Assembly (NCBI GenBank): GCA_021202845.1 | Contig: JAJQCF010000023.1 | Coordinates: 62,001-126,000, forward strand | Length of the DNA: 64,000 nucleotides | Direction: 5' to 3' | From: Oscillospiraceae bacterium | GTDB lineage: Bacteria > Bacillota > Clostridia > Oscillospirales > Oscillospiraceae | Shown here: positions 20,147-29,359 of the stretch, one piece after another | Layout of the letters: the number at the start of each line of letters is the position of its first letter | Position numbering within the stretch: position 1 is the first letter of the stretch | Translations under genes and position numbers: made by a program | The notes under the pieces: model-generated | Database searches by the model: none | What the model was told of the DNA's origin: nothing | Seen by the model: only the letters and a program-made list of their open reading frames with translations

Positions 20147-20989
20147 TTATTTCCTGAAAAACATAACCCCCAGCGTGCCGGGGCCGCAGTGGGAGCAGAT
20201 GGTGCTGCCGGCGAGGGCGAGGTGGATTTCGTCAAAGCTCTGCTGCGCGGTCACGTCGCGCAACGTGGCCTGCACCAGCTCGTCGCTTATGCCGCCGGAG
20301 TTGACCAAAAAGAGGCGGCGCGGGTCGGCGCGGCCTCCGGCGAGGCGGTCGCGGACATAGGCAGGCAGAACCTTTTGCAGACTGCCGCGGTATTTTTTGC
20401 CAACCTCCATAAACCCGCCGCGCAGCTCTATGCACGGCTTGAGGTTCAGCAGGTTCGCGCCCAGCGCCGTCACGGACGAGCAGCGCCCGCCGCGCGCCAG
20501 ATAGGTCAGTGTGCTGACGACAAAGCTCGCGTCCAGCCGCTCGGAGAGGGCGGGCATTGCCGCTTGAATTTCCGCGCCGCTCGCGCCCTGCGCCGCCATG
20601 TCCACTGCCTCCAGCATCAGCAGCGCCATGCCGGAGCAAAGCGTGCGCGTGTCCACGGGGTAGACGTTGCCCAGCTCCTGCGCCGCGATGCAGGCGTTTT
20701 GCCAGCAGGCGGACATCTCGCTGGAGATATGGAAGTGTACAACGCTCTCATGCGTTTTCAGCTGTTCGGAAAAGAACTCCAAATAGTCCGAGACGGAGAC
20801 TGCCGCGGTTGAGCATGTCCTGCCCGTGGCGTCGAAGTGGGCATAAATCTCGCGGCGGCCTATTTCAATTCCGTCCTTGTACGAAACGCCGTCGCGGACG
20901 ACGTAGAGCGGAGTTATGGATATGTCGTATTTTTCGCACAGCTCCTTCGGCATATCGCAGGTGCTGTCCGCTGAAATTTTTACGCTCAT
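20147..20989 (-). CDS. DegV family protein
   Basis: A 280-residue DegV fold protein; members bind a fatty acid in a deep pocket, and in some Firmicutes they act as FakB in the fatty acid kinase system. The beginning MSVKISADSTCDMPKELCEKY and the RGGRCSSVTALGANLLNLKP segment are typical. The ligand-contact motifs read CSTAAVSVSDYLEFF and HISSEMSACWQNA, a subfamily variant rather than the TSQPS form. The ATG at 20989 follows GGGGGA. No fakA kinase is adjacent. Transcribed divergently from miaA. Confidence 0.88.
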   Translation of the reverse strand: MSVKISADSTCDMPKELCEKYDISITPLYVVRDGVSYKDGIEIGRREIYAHFDATGRTCSTAAVSVSDYLEFFSEQLKTHESVVHFHISSEMSACWQNACIAAQELGNVYPVDTRTLCSGMALLMLEAVDMAAQGASGAEIQAAMPALSERLDASFVVSTLTYLARGGRCSSVTALGANLLNLKPCIELRGGFMEVGKKYRGSLQKVLPAYVRDRLAGGRADPRRLFLVNSGGISDELVQATLRDVTAQQSFDEIHLALAGSTICSHCGPGTLGVMFFRK

Positions 20990-21017
20990 ATATTTCCCCC
21001 AATTAAAAATTTTTGTG

Positions 21018-21046
21018 TTGGCATTTCTGACTATACCATGTATAAT
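21018..21046 (+). promoter_or_regulatory. Predicted promoter for miaA
   Basis: TTGGCA 21018-21023 and TATAAT 21041-21046 with 17-bp spacing, in the divergent region between degV and miaA. Confidence 0.75.
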
Positions 21047-21099
21047 ACAAAAAGTATACAGAAATTTATTAACATTTGTACGAACGGAGGAGAAAAACA

Positions 21100-22029
21100 T
21101 TGACGGAGCGCCCTGTAATCGTCATAACGGGCCCCACCGCCACGGGCAAAACCGCGCTGGGCGTGGAGCTGGCGCTGGCGCTGGACGGCGAGGTCGTCTC
21201 CGCGGACTCCATGCAGGTCTACCGCGGCATGGACATCGGCACCGGCAAGGTCACGGCGGAGGAAGCGCGCGGCGTGCGCCACCACATGATTGACATTGCC
21301 GAGCCTGAGGAGAGCTTTTCCGCCGCCGCGTGGGTGCAGCTGGCGGCGGAGTGCGTGGAGGATATTTTCGCGCGCGGCAAAACGCCGCTCATTGTCGGCG
21401 GGACTGGACTTTACATTGATTCGCTGCTATTGGGGCGCGACTTTGCCGAGCGCGGAGACGAGCGGGTGCGCGCGGAGCTGAACGCGGAGTATGACCGCGC
21501 GGGCGGGGAGGAGATGCTGCGCCGTCTGGCGGAGGTTGACCCGCGCCGCGCCGAGGTGCTGCACTCCGGCGACAAGCGGCGCATTGTCCGCGCGCTGGAG
21601 ATTTTCCGTCTCACAGGCGAGACGATGACCGCGCACGATGAGCGCACACGCCTCGTGCCCCCTCGCTGGCCGTGCAGAAAGTACGCGCTGACGTTTTCCG
21701 AGCGTCAGACGCTCTACGACCGCATTGACCGCCGCGTGGACAAAATGGCGGAGGACGGGCTGTTTGACGAGGTGCGCGGGCTGCTTGCGCGGGGACTGGG
21801 CGCGCAGCACACGTCCATGCAGGCCATAGGCTACAAGGAGGCGGCGCTGGCCGCGGCGGGGCAGATGACGGAGAGCGAGGCGCTGGAGCTTATCAAGCTG
21901 CGCTCGCGGCGCTACGCCAAGCGCCAGCTCACATGGCTGCGGCGCGACGACAGCGTGCGCTGGCTGTGCCGCGAGGGTGCGGAAACGGATACGCAGGCGG
22001 CGGTCAAAAAAATTATGTCGGATATTTAG
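21100..22029 (+). CDS. miaA: tRNA dimethylallyltransferase
   Basis: A 309-residue enzyme that adds a dimethylallyl group to N6 of A37 in tRNAs reading UNN codons. P-loop GPTATGKT is at about residues 10-17, followed by SADSMQVYRGMDIGTGK and VGGTGLYIDSLL, all characteristic. The TTG at 21100 is chosen because CGGAGGAG lies eight bases upstream; an upstream in-frame TTG would place that ribosome binding site inside the gene. miaA followed by hfq is a widely conserved order. Confidence 0.95.
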   Translation: MTERPVIVITGPTATGKTALGVELALALDGEVVSADSMQVYRGMDIGTGKVTAEEARGVRHHMIDIAEPEESFSAAAWVQLAAECVEDIFARGKTPLIVGGTGLYIDSLLLGRDFAERGDERVRAELNAEYDRAGGEEMLRRLAEVDPRRAEVLHSGDKRRIVRALEIFRLTGETMTAHDERTRLVPPRWPCRKYALTFSERQTLYDRIDRRVDKMAEDGLFDEVRGLLARGLGAQHTSMQAIGYKEAALAAAGQMTESEALELIKLRSRRYAKRQLTWLRRDDSVRWLCREGAETDTQAAVKKIMSDI

Positions 22030-22111
22030 ACGGTGACAGCGGGCTTTCGACACGCTTTTCGTCGTGCGGCGCGTAAAATTATATACGTGCCCGCGAAGGG
22101 TTCAAAAAAAA

Positions 22112-22142
22112 TCTACATAAGCGCCGCAATATGTGCTATAAT
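22112..22142 (+). promoter_or_regulatory. Predicted extended -10 promoter for hfq
   Basis: TGC directly upstream of TATAAT (22137-22142) gives an extended -10 element; the best -35 is TCTACA at 22112-22117. It suggests hfq and the genes after it can be transcribed separately from miaA. Confidence 0.55.
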
Positions 22143-22171
22143 AAGAAGCGGCGCGAAAAGGAGTCGGAAAA

Positions 22172-22408
22172 ATGCAAAAGACACAATCCTATCAGGACGC
22201 TTTCCTCAATGCTGCGCGCCGCGACCGCACGCCGGTCACAGTATTTCTTATGAACGGGTTCCAGATGAAGGGCATCATACGGGGCTTCGACAGCTTTGTT
22301 GTGCTGCTGGACAGCGACGGCCGTCAGCAGATGATTTACAAGCACGCGCTGTCAACCATTACCCCCTCCGTGCCAATCAATCTATTTCAGGACGCGCCCG
22401 AGCTTTAA
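22172..22408 (+). CDS. hfq: RNA chaperone Hfq
   Basis: A 78-residue Sm-fold protein that forms a hexameric ring and helps small RNAs pair with mRNAs. The Sm1 motif [19 protein letters not shown] and the Sm2 motif YKHALSTI (close to the canonical YKHAI) are both present. It lacks the long C-terminal tail of enterobacterial Hfq, as is usual in Firmicutes. It follows AAGGAG. Confidence 0.96.
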   Translation: MQKTQSYQDAFLNAARRDRTPVTVFLMNGFQMKGIIRGFDSFVVLLDSDGRQQMIYKHALSTITPSVPINLFQDAPEL

Positions 22409-22474
22409 TCGCGGCGAAGTCCACCGCTCCCCGCCCGCCGCGGCGAGACTTCACAAGGCAGACGAAAAAGACAG

Positions 22475-23674
22475 ATGAAGAGAACAGACAGATTCACCAT
22501 AATAACGTCGCTGATAATTTTCTTGGCGTTTCTCTGCTACGCCGGTTACGCGCTCTACAGCTCGATTACCGACGCCACCGTGACGGCGGAGGCAGTTGCG
22601 GCCACAGTGGAGATTGGCGGTCAGGCCACGGGCATCATTGTGCGCGACGAGACTGTGCTCACAAGCGACGGCACTTACATAGACGTGACTGCCGCGGACG
22701 GCGAGCGGGTCGGCGTGGGGCAGCAGCTGGCGACGGCAATGAACAAACAGACAGGGCTGGAGCGCGCCAACCGCATTCATGAACTGGAGCTGGAAATTGA
22801 GCGCATGACGGCGCTCAGCGAGCTGGATTCGGCCGAGGGGCTGACTGCGCGCGATGACAGTGTGAACACTGCCGTGCTCAGCCTGACATCCGCCATTGCG
22901 CGCGGGGAACTGACGGAGCTGGAGAGCCTTTCACTGGCGCTCAGCTCGCTGGTGTTCACCTCGTCGAGGGAAACCGTTACGCAAGCGGACTTGGACGCTC
23001 TGGAAGCAGAGCTGCTCAGATTGCGCAGCATCTACAGTGTGGACACCGAGACACTTGTTGCTGAAAGCAGCGGCCTTTTCACCTCCACAGTGGACGGCTG
23101 GGAGCATATCACGCCGGACGACTTGACCGACCTTACGCCCTCGGGCCTGCAGGAGCTTATTGACTCTGGAGATGACGTCGCGGAGGGCGCTTACGGAAAG
23201 TTGGTCAAGGGCATTTACTGGTACTTTGCCGCCGATATGTCCGCAACCGATGCCGCCAACCTGACGGTGGGCGAGTACGCCGCGTTGGACTTCGGGCGCT
23301 ACTACGGCGACACGGTTTACGCCGAGGTCGTCAGCCTTGGCTCCGGCGAAGGCGGCGAGGTGGCGGTGGTGTTCCGCTGCAGCACGGCGCTGGCGGAAAC
23401 GCTGGCGCTGCGCGAGGTTTCCGCCGAAGTTGTGTTCGACACTTACTCGGGAATCCGCGTCCCCGCCGAGGCCATAAGAGCCGATGAGGAGACCGACAGC
23501 ACCTATGTCTACGTTATCACCGCCATGCAGGTAGAGCGCAAGGACATTGAAATATTATACGCCGGAGACGGCTACTGCATAGTCGAGCGCGGAACGGATT
23601 CAAACTCACTGCGCGAGGGCAACACCATAATTGTCTCCGGCAAAGATATATACGAGGGAAAGGTGATGGACTGA
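22475..23674 (+). CDS. HlyD-like single-pass membrane protein of the division gene cluster
   Basis: A 399-residue protein with an N-terminal transmembrane helix (about 9-30), a beta-rich segment like the barrel-sandwich half of HlyD/membrane-fusion proteins (about 45-95, EIGGQATGIIVRDE), a helical coiled-coil middle (about 100-200) and a second beta-rich part (about 260-395) ending in TNTI-like NTIIVSGKDIYEGKVMD. No ABC transporter or export pump is encoded nearby, so the usual adaptor role is not supported. It sits directly before yggS, sepF and divIVA, with two bases to yggS, so a role in cell envelope or division is a reasonable guess and no more. Confidence 0.7.
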   Translation: MKRTDRFTIITSLIIFLAFLCYAGYALYSSITDATVTAEAVAATVEIGGQATGIIVRDETVLTSDGTYIDVTAADGERVGVGQQLATAMNKQTGLERANRIHELELEIERMTALSELDSAEGLTARDDSVNTAVLSLTSAIARGELTELESLSLALSSLVFTSSRETVTQADLDALEAELLRLRSIYSVDTETLVAESSGLFTSTVDGWEHITPDDLTDLTPSGLQELIDSGDDVAEGAYGKLVKGIYWYFAADMSATDAANLTVGEYAALDFGRYYGDTVYAEVVSLGSGEGGEVAVVFRCSTALAETLALREVSAEVVFDTYSGIRVPAEAIRADEETDSTYVYVITAMQVERKDIEILYAGDGYCIVERGTDSNSLREGNTIIVSGKDIYEGKVMD

Positions 23675-23675
23675 T

Positions 23676-24374
23676 ATGCTGGCAGCAGAGACTATAGCGG
23701 AAAATGTAGGGCACATAAGACGGGAAATTGAGGCGGCTGCCGACGGGCGCAGAGTGCTGCTTGTAGCGGCGACAAAAATGAACGACGCGGCGGCGGTGCG
23801 CGCCGCCATTGCCGCCGGTGTGGACGCCTGCGGTGAAAACCGTGTTCAAGAAATGCTGGAAAAGGACGCCGTGGGAGCCTACGCCGGAGCGCCGCTGCAC
23901 TTTATTGGGCACTTGCAACGCAACAAGGTGAATAAGGTCGTCGGGCGCGCGGACTTAATTCAATCCGTGGACAGCGCGGAATTGCTGGAGCTTATAGACC
24001 GCCGCGCGCAGGCCATGGGAATAATTCAAAATATACTTATAGAAATAAACGTCGGCGGCGAGCAGCAGAAGAGCGGCATAGAGCCGGAGGAACTGCCGGA
24101 CATACTGAAAACGGCCTCGGAGTGCGCCGGAGTGCGCGTTCGGGGGCTCATGTGCGTGCCTCCGGCGGTGTCTGGAGAAGAAAATAGGGATAATTTTGCG
24201 AAAATGAAGCAGCTTTTTGTTGACAATGGCGGGAAAAAATACGATAATATCTCTATGGATTTTTTATCTATGGGTATGACCGCCGATTTTGCCGAGGCCA
24301 TACGTCAGGGCGCTAACATGGTGCGCATCGGCTCCGCCATATTCGGAGCGCGCGACTACTCTGCCGCTCACTGA
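23676..24374 (+). CDS. yggS: YggS/PLPBP family pyridoxal-phosphate-binding protein
   Basis: A 232-residue PLP-binding TIM barrel of the PROSC family, needed for vitamin B6 and amino/keto acid homeostasis without a known catalytic turnover. The Schiff-base lysine lies in LVAATKMND (about residue 29-34), followed by GENRVQEM and HFIGHLQRNK. The C-terminal SMGMTADFAEAIRQGANMVRIGSAIFG is diagnostic. yggS next to sepF is a conserved Firmicute arrangement (ylmE-ylmF in Bacillus). Confidence 0.94.
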   Translation: MLAAETIAENVGHIRREIEAAADGRRVLLVAATKMNDAAAVRAAIAAGVDACGENRVQEMLEKDAVGAYAGAPLHFIGHLQRNKVNKVVGRADLIQSVDSAELLELIDRRAQAMGIIQNILIEINVGGEQQKSGIEPEELPDILKTASECAGVRVRGLMCVPPAVSGEENRDNFAKMKQLFVDNGGKKYDNISMDFLSMGMTADFAEAIRQGANMVRIGSAIFGARDYSAAH

Positions 24375-24419
24375 GCAAACGCACCGCTGTACACAATATA
24401 AAGCACGGAGGATAAGGAA

Positions 24420-24908
24420 ATGGGATTTTTTGACGAAATAAAAAAACTGACCAGCCCCTATGACGAGGACGACGAGGACATGGGCTACGATACCGTAGCA
24501 GAGGATGAGCCTGCGCCCAGAACGGCAAGCCCCTTTGCCCCGCAGCCCGCGTCCGCGCCGCAGCCGCAGCCGACGCGCTCCGCCGGAGCCAGACGCGAAG
24601 GCAAGGTTGTCAACATCAACGGCGCGGGCGGTGTGCCAATGCAGGTTGTGCTCGTTAAGCCGGAGCGCTTCGAGGTTGCGGCAGAGATTGCCGACAACCT
24701 GCGCGAGCGCCGTGCGGTGGTGATGAACCTTGAGACAACGTCCAAGGAAATCTCGCGCCGGCTGATAGACTTTCTGTCCGGCGTGGCCTACGCGCAGGAC
24801 GGCAGGATAAGCAAGGTGGCCACGAACACCTATATCCTCACGCCCAGCAATGTGGACCTCGTGGGTGACCTTATGGACGAGCTCGGAAACTCGGGAATGT
24901 ACTTTTAA
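24420..24908 (+). CDS. sepF: Cell division protein SepF
   Basis: A 162-residue protein that polymerises, binds FtsZ and anchors the Z ring. It begins with an amphipathic membrane-targeting helix (MGFFDEIKKLT), continues with an acidic and Pro/Ala-rich linker (about 18-60), and ends with the SepF core: VVLVKPERFEVAAEIADNLRERRAVVMNLE and DFLSGVAYAQDGRISKV. Neighbours yggS and divIVA support the call. Confidence 0.95.
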   Translation: MGFFDEIKKLTSPYDEDDEDMGYDTVAEDEPAPRTASPFAPQPASAPQPQPTRSAGARREGKVVNINGAGGVPMQVVLVKPERFEVAAEIADNLRERRAVVMNLETTSKEISRRLIDFLSGVAYAQDGRISKVATNTYILTPSNVDLVGDLMDELGNSGMYF

Positions 24909-24993
24909 TTAACACCTCCGCGTGAATAAAAATACCTGACCCACGCGGCATAGAATAAAAACTGCCGCGCGATTAGAGAGAAAGGGATAAATT

Positions 24994-25593
24994 ATGCTGA
25001 CGCCTCAAAATATCAGAGAAAAAACTTTTGAAAAGGCCGTGTTCGGCGGCTACGACATGGGTACCGTGGACAATTTCCTCGACGAAATAGCCAACGACTT
25101 TGAGCTTTTGGCAAAGGAAAACGCCACGCTCAAGGGCAAAATGAAAGTGCTTGTGAACAAGATTGAAGAATACCGTTCAAACGAGGACGCGCTGCGCGCA
25201 GCCATGATTTCCGCGCAGAAGCTCGGTACGATGATTGAGCAGGAGGCCAGAGCTAAGAGCGAGCAGATGACGACCGACGCGACAGCCGAGGCGGAGAAGA
25301 TAGTGCGCGACGCCAAGTTAGAGTTAGAGGTAGAGCGCGCACGCCTTGCCGAGGCCAAGGACGCCAGCGCCCGCTACATAGAGAGCATGGAGCTGCTCTG
25401 CCGCCGCCAGACGGAGACGCTACAGCGCCTGCGCGCCATGCAGCTCACCGCACCCTCCACCGACGCCGCTGAGGCGCCCCAGCCCCAAACGGCGGTGCCC
25501 CAGCCTGACAGCGCCGCCGCGGCCACGCGCGCATTCAACGCCGTGACGCCGGAATCCGAAGCGGAGATTTCGGACTTGTTTTCTATCGTCTGA
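24994..25593 (+). CDS. divIVA: DivIVA family septum/pole protein
   Basis: A 199-residue coiled-coil protein that recognises curved membrane at septa and poles. The N-terminal lipid-binding domain opens with LTPQNIREKTFEKAVFGGYDMGTVDNFLDEIANDF, the classical pattern, followed by a long coiled coil (about 35-150) and a short Ala/Pro-rich tail. It precedes ileS, as in many Firmicutes. The 85-bp gap before it contains CCGCGTG 24918-24924 and CACGCGG 24942-24948, a possible weak hairpin without a T-run. Confidence 0.94.
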   Translation: MLTPQNIREKTFEKAVFGGYDMGTVDNFLDEIANDFELLAKENATLKGKMKVLVNKIEEYRSNEDALRAAMISAQKLGTMIEQEARAKSEQMTTDATAEAEKIVRDAKLELEVERARLAEAKDASARYIESMELLCRRQTETLQRLRAMQLTAPSTDAAEAPQPQTAVPQPDSAAAATRAFNAVTPESEAEISDLFSIV

Positions 25594-25650
25594 ACGAAAA
25601 GCTCGATGGCGATTTTTTGAGAGACATAAACAAACAGGAGTAATCAAACG

Positions 25651-28422
25651 ATGGCAAAAGACTTTAATGCAACGGTGAACCTGCCGAAAACCGACTTCCC
25701 CATGCGCGCCGGACTGCCCAAGCGCGAACCGGCAATGCTCGCGCACTGGGAGGAGATGGATTTATATAACGAGCTGCTGAAGAAAAACGAGGGCAAGCCC
25801 CGCTTTTCGCTGCACGACGGCCCTCCGTTCTCCAACGGCGAGATGCACATGGGTCACGCGCTCAACAAGTCCATAAAGGACTTCATAACCCGCACCTACG
25901 CCATGCGCGGCTACTACACGCCCTATATCCCCGGCTGGGATAACCACGGTATGCCCATTGAGAGCGCGATAATCAAGAAAAACAAGCTCAACCGCAAGGC
26001 CATGTCAACTACGGAGTTTCGCACCGCCTGCCACGAGTTCGCCCAGCACTACATCGACGTGCAGATGGCGGGCTTCAAGCGCCTTGGCGTCATCGGCGAC
26101 TGGGAGCACCCCTACAAGACCATGAACCCCTCGTTTGAGGCGGAGGAGGTCAAGGTTTTCGGCCGTATGTACCGCAAAAAGTACATCTACAAGGGACTGA
26201 AGCCCGTTTACTGGTGCCCGAAGGACGAGACGGCGCTGGCCGAAGCGGAAATTGAGTATCAGGACGACCCCTGCACAACGGTTTACGTCAAGTTCGCCAT
26301 GCACGACGACCTCGGCAAAATGCCGCAGTACGCGGGAAAAAAGCTCTTTTTCGTCATCTGGACAACAACAATTTGGACGCTGCCCGGCAACCTCGCCATT
26401 GCGCTGAACCCCACGGAGGATTACGTGGTCGTGGCGGCGGGCGACGAGTATTATATTCTTGCCAAGGCACTCACGGAAAGGGTCATGGGCGTCGCGGGCA
26501 TTTCGGACTACGAGATAGTCGAAACTCACAAGGGCGAATTTTTTGAAAATATGCTTGCTTGGCACCCGTTCCTGCCCAAGTCCAGCCGCCTTGTGCTGGC
26601 CGACTACGTAACGATGGACTCCGGCACGGGCTGTGTCCACACCGCCCCCGGCTTCGGCGCGGACGACTACCAGACTTGTCTGCGCTACGGCATGGACATG
26701 GTGGTGCCCGTGGACGACCAAGGCCGCCACACGGAGTACGCCGGCAAGTACGCCGGACTTAAAACGGACGAGAGCAACCCCATTATTTTGGAGGATATGC
26801 GCGCGAGCGGCGCGCTGCTGGCCAGCGAGGACATTGTCCACTCCTACCCCCACTGCTGGCGCTGCAAGGGGCCGATAATCTTCCGCGCCACGCCGCAGTG
26901 GTTCTGCTCCGTGGACGCTTTCAAGGAGGAAGCCTGCGCTGCCTGCGAGGACGTGCGCTGGGTGCCCTCTTGGGGCATAGACCGCATGAAGAGCATGGTA
27001 CGCGAGCGCAGCGACTGGTGCATCTCCCGTCAGCGCAAGTGGGGACTGCCCATCCCCGTTTTCTACTGCCCCGACTGCGGCAAGCCCATATGCACGGAGG
27101 AGAGCATAGAGGCCGTCTCCGCGCTCTTTAACGAAAAAGGCTCCAACGCATGGTTCGAGACAGACCCCGCAGACATTCTGCCCAAGGGCTTCAAATGCCC
27201 CGAGTGCGGCTGCGACCACGGCTTCACGCGCGAGGAGGACACGCTGGACGGCTGGTTCGACTCTGGCTCAAGCCACGTCGCCTCCATGCAGCGCGACCAA
27301 GGCTTCTGGCCGGCTGACGTCTACATCGAGGGTCTTGACCAGTACAGAGGCTGGTTCCAGTCCTCGCTGCTCACCGCCGTTGGCGCGCTGGGACGCGGAG
27401 CGCCCTTCAAGCAGTGCCTGACCCACGGCTGGACAGTGGACGGCGAGGGGCGCGCCATGCACAAGTCCCTCGGCAACGGCATTGACCCCAACCAGATAAT
27501 TAACGAGTTCGGCGCGGACCTCATAAGGCTCTGGGCCGGCTCCTCGGACTACCACGCCGACGTGCGCTGCTCCAAGGAGATATTCAAGCAGCTCAGCCAG
27601 CAGTACCTCAAGTTCCGCAACACCGCCCGCTACTGCCTCGGCAATTTGGAGGGCTTCGACCCCGACAACCTTGTCGCGCCGCAGGATATGCCGGAGCTTG
27701 ACCGCTGGGCGATAACGCGCCTGAACGCTCTCATAGAGCGCGCGTTTGCCGCCTACGACGACTACGAGTTCCATGTTGTCAGCCACGCGATAAACGAGTT
27801 CTGCGTTGTGGATATGTCCTCGTTCTATCTTGACATCATAAAAGACCGGCTCTACTGCGACGAGCACGACGGCCTCTCCCGCCGCGCCGCGCAGACCGCC
27901 ATGTTCCTCATTCTGGACACGCTGACAAAGCTCTTCGCGCCGATTCTTGCTTTCACCTGCGACGAAATTTGGCTCGCAATGCCCCACAGAGCGTGCGACG
28001 ACGCGCGCAACGTGCTGCTGAACGAAATGAACAAGCCCTTTGCCGAATACGCGCTGAACGACGAGGCAATGGCGCGCTGGGACACGCTCATAGCTCTGCG
28101 TCAGGACGTGAACGCCGCGCTGGAGAGCGCCCGCGCGGAAAAGCTCATAGGCAAGAGCCTTGAGGCCGCCGTGACGCTGACCCCCAACGCCGAGGGCGCA
28201 AAGGCGCTGAAGACGTTGGAGGGCATGGATTTGGCGGAGCTGTTCATAGTTTCGCGGGTGGACATTGCTCCCGCTGCGGAGGGCGAGGCCGCCTTTGCCG
28301 TGAGCATCGCTGCGGCGGAGGGAGAAAAGTGCCCGCGCTGCTGGCGCGTTACGAAGAGCGCGCACCCCGACTGCCTCTGCCCGCGCTGCGTCAGAGTGCT
28401 GACGAACATGGGCGCGCTGTAA
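25651..28422 (+). CDS. ileS: Isoleucyl-tRNA synthetase
   Basis: Class I synthetase of 923 residues that charges tRNA-Ile and edits Val-tRNA-Ile. The HIGH motif is HMGH within PFSNGEMHMGHALNKS (about 66-70), the editing domain CP1 occupies about 200-400, and the KMSKS loop reads MHKSLGN (about 605-611). A C-terminal zinc site CPRCWRVT...CPRC is at about 894-915. The bacterial (type 1-like) form. There is no T-box leader in the short gap after divIVA. Confidence 0.97.
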   Translation: MAKDFNATVNLPKTDFPMRAGLPKREPAMLAHWEEMDLYNELLKKNEGKPRFSLHDGPPFSNGEMHMGHALNKSIKDFITRTYAMRGYYTPYIPGWDNHGMPIESAIIKKNKLNRKAMSTTEFRTACHEFAQHYIDVQMAGFKRLGVIGDWEHPYKTMNPSFEAEEVKVFGRMYRKKYIYKGLKPVYWCPKDETALAEAEIEYQDDPCTTVYVKFAMHDDLGKMPQYAGKKLFFVIWTTTIWTLPGNLAIALNPTEDYVVVAAGDEYYILAKALTERVMGVAGISDYEIVETHKGEFFENMLAWHPFLPKSSRLVLADYVTMDSGTGCVHTAPGFGADDYQTCLRYGMDMVVPVDDQGRHTEYAGKYAGLKTDESNPIILEDMRASGALLASEDIVHSYPHCWRCKGPIIFRATPQWFCSVDAFKEEACAACEDVRWVPSWGIDRMKSMVRERSDWCISRQRKWGLPIPVFYCPDCGKPICTEESIEAVSALFNEKGSNAWFETDPADILPKGFKCPECGCDHGFTREEDTLDGWFDSGSSHVASMQRDQGFWPADVYIEGLDQYRGWFQSSLLTAVGALGRGAPFKQCLTHGWTVDGEGRAMHKSLGNGIDPNQIINEFGADLIRLWAGSSDYHADVRCSKEIFKQLSQQYLKFRNTARYCLGNLEGFDPDNLVAPQDMPELDRWAITRLNALIERAFAAYDDYEFHVVSHAINEFCVVDMSSFYLDIIKDRLYCDEHDGLSRRAAQTAMFLILDTLTKLFAPILAFTCDEIWLAMPHRACDDARNVLLNEMNKPFAEYALNDEAMARWDTLIALRQDVNAALESARAEKLIGKSLEAAVTLTPNAEGAKALKTLEGMDLAELFIVSRVDIAPAAEGEAAFAVSIAAAEGEKCPRCWRVTKSAHPDCLCPRCVRVLTNMGAL

Positions 28423-28486
28423 CAAGGCCGCGCGGCCGCACAGCGATGGGCGCCGCTTATCTGAGATATTTCAAAGGAGGTATCCC

Positions 28487-29359
28487 ATGCTTTACGCAAT
28501 AGTTGCGGTTATTGCGATAATATTCGACCAGCTGCTCAAGTACTGGGTCACGGCCAACATTGTGCTCGACACGGGCGAAAAGGCGCTCATTCCGGGCGTA
28601 ATCCACCTCACGCGGGTACACAACTCCGGCGCAGCGTTCAGCTTTATGGAGGGCTCCGCCGTGGCGCGCTGGTTCTTTGTTGTGCTGTGCGTGGCCGTTG
28701 TCGCCGTCATAGTGCTTATGCTGGTGCGCAACACCATAACGGGGCGCGTCACACGCTGGTGCGCCGTGTTCGTGGCCGCGGGCTCGGTGGGCAACTGCAT
28801 TGACCGCTTGCTCAACGGCTATGTTGTGGATATGCTGGAGTTCGAGTTCTTCTCGTTCCCCGTGTTCAACATTGCGGACATATTCATCACCGTGGGCTGC
28901 ATAGCGTTCTGCGTGGGTCTGCTCTTAGAGCACGCCCCCGCGGGCAAGAGCGCGGAGAAAAGCGCCGAGAGCAGAAAGAGTGCCAAGAGCGTTAAGCCCG
29001 CCAAGAGCACGAAGGGCAGAGCCGCCGCGCCTTACTTTGAGCAGCCCGCCGCCGAGGTCCGCTCCGACGACCCCTTTGCCGAGTGGGAGCACGTCGCCGC
29101 GCCGACAAAGCGCCCGAGCGCCGCGCCCGCCGCACCGGCGGAGACGCCGCCCGCTGCCAAACCCGCTGCCGCGCAGGCTGCCAAACCCGCGCCCGTGCAG
29201 GCACCGAAGCCCGCGCCCGCCGCGCCTTCCCCGAAACCGACACCCGCTGCCGCGGAGCCGGAGATAAAGCTGACAGCGGAGCCGCAGAGCGCTAAGACGC
29301 AAAGCAGCGGCGACGAATACAGTCTGGAGGACATTCTTGCAGAGTTCAGAGATATTTGA
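28487..29359 (+). CDS. lspA: Lipoprotein signal peptidase with a long disordered C-terminal extension
   Basis: Residues 1-149 are a complete LspA, the membrane aspartyl protease that removes lipoprotein signal peptides: DQLLKYWV, HNSGAAFSF, GNCIDRLLNGYVVDM with catalytic Asp106, and FPVFNIADIF with catalytic Asp131, in four transmembrane segments. Normal LspA ends there. Here about 140 residues follow: a Lys/Ser/Ala basic stretch (150-178), a Pro/Ala-rich low-complexity region (about 205-260), and a conserved-looking acidic end EYSLEDILAEFRDI. The extension is in frame without any break. The tail should lie in the cytoplasm if the C terminus is inside, as in E. coli LspA. The gene overlaps rluD by 23 bases. 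Confidence 0.9.
   Translation: MLYAIVAVIAIIFDQLLKYWVTANIVLDTGEKALIPGVIHLTRVHNSGAAFSFMEGSAVARWFFVVLCVAVVAVIVLMLVRNTITGRVTRWCAVFVAAGSVGNCIDRLLNGYVVDMLEFEFFSFPVFNIADIFITVGCIAFCVGLLLEHAPAGKSAEKSAESRKSAKSVKPAKSTKGRAAAPYFEQPAAEVRSDDPFAEWEHVAAPTKRPSAAPAAPAETPPAAKPAAAQAAKPAPVQAPKPAPAAPSPKPTPAAAEPEIKLTAEPQSAKTQSSGDEYSLEDILAEFRDI

Noticed and set aside
25594..25650. T-box leader before ileS
   Set aside because: The gap is only 57 bp, far too short for a T-box.
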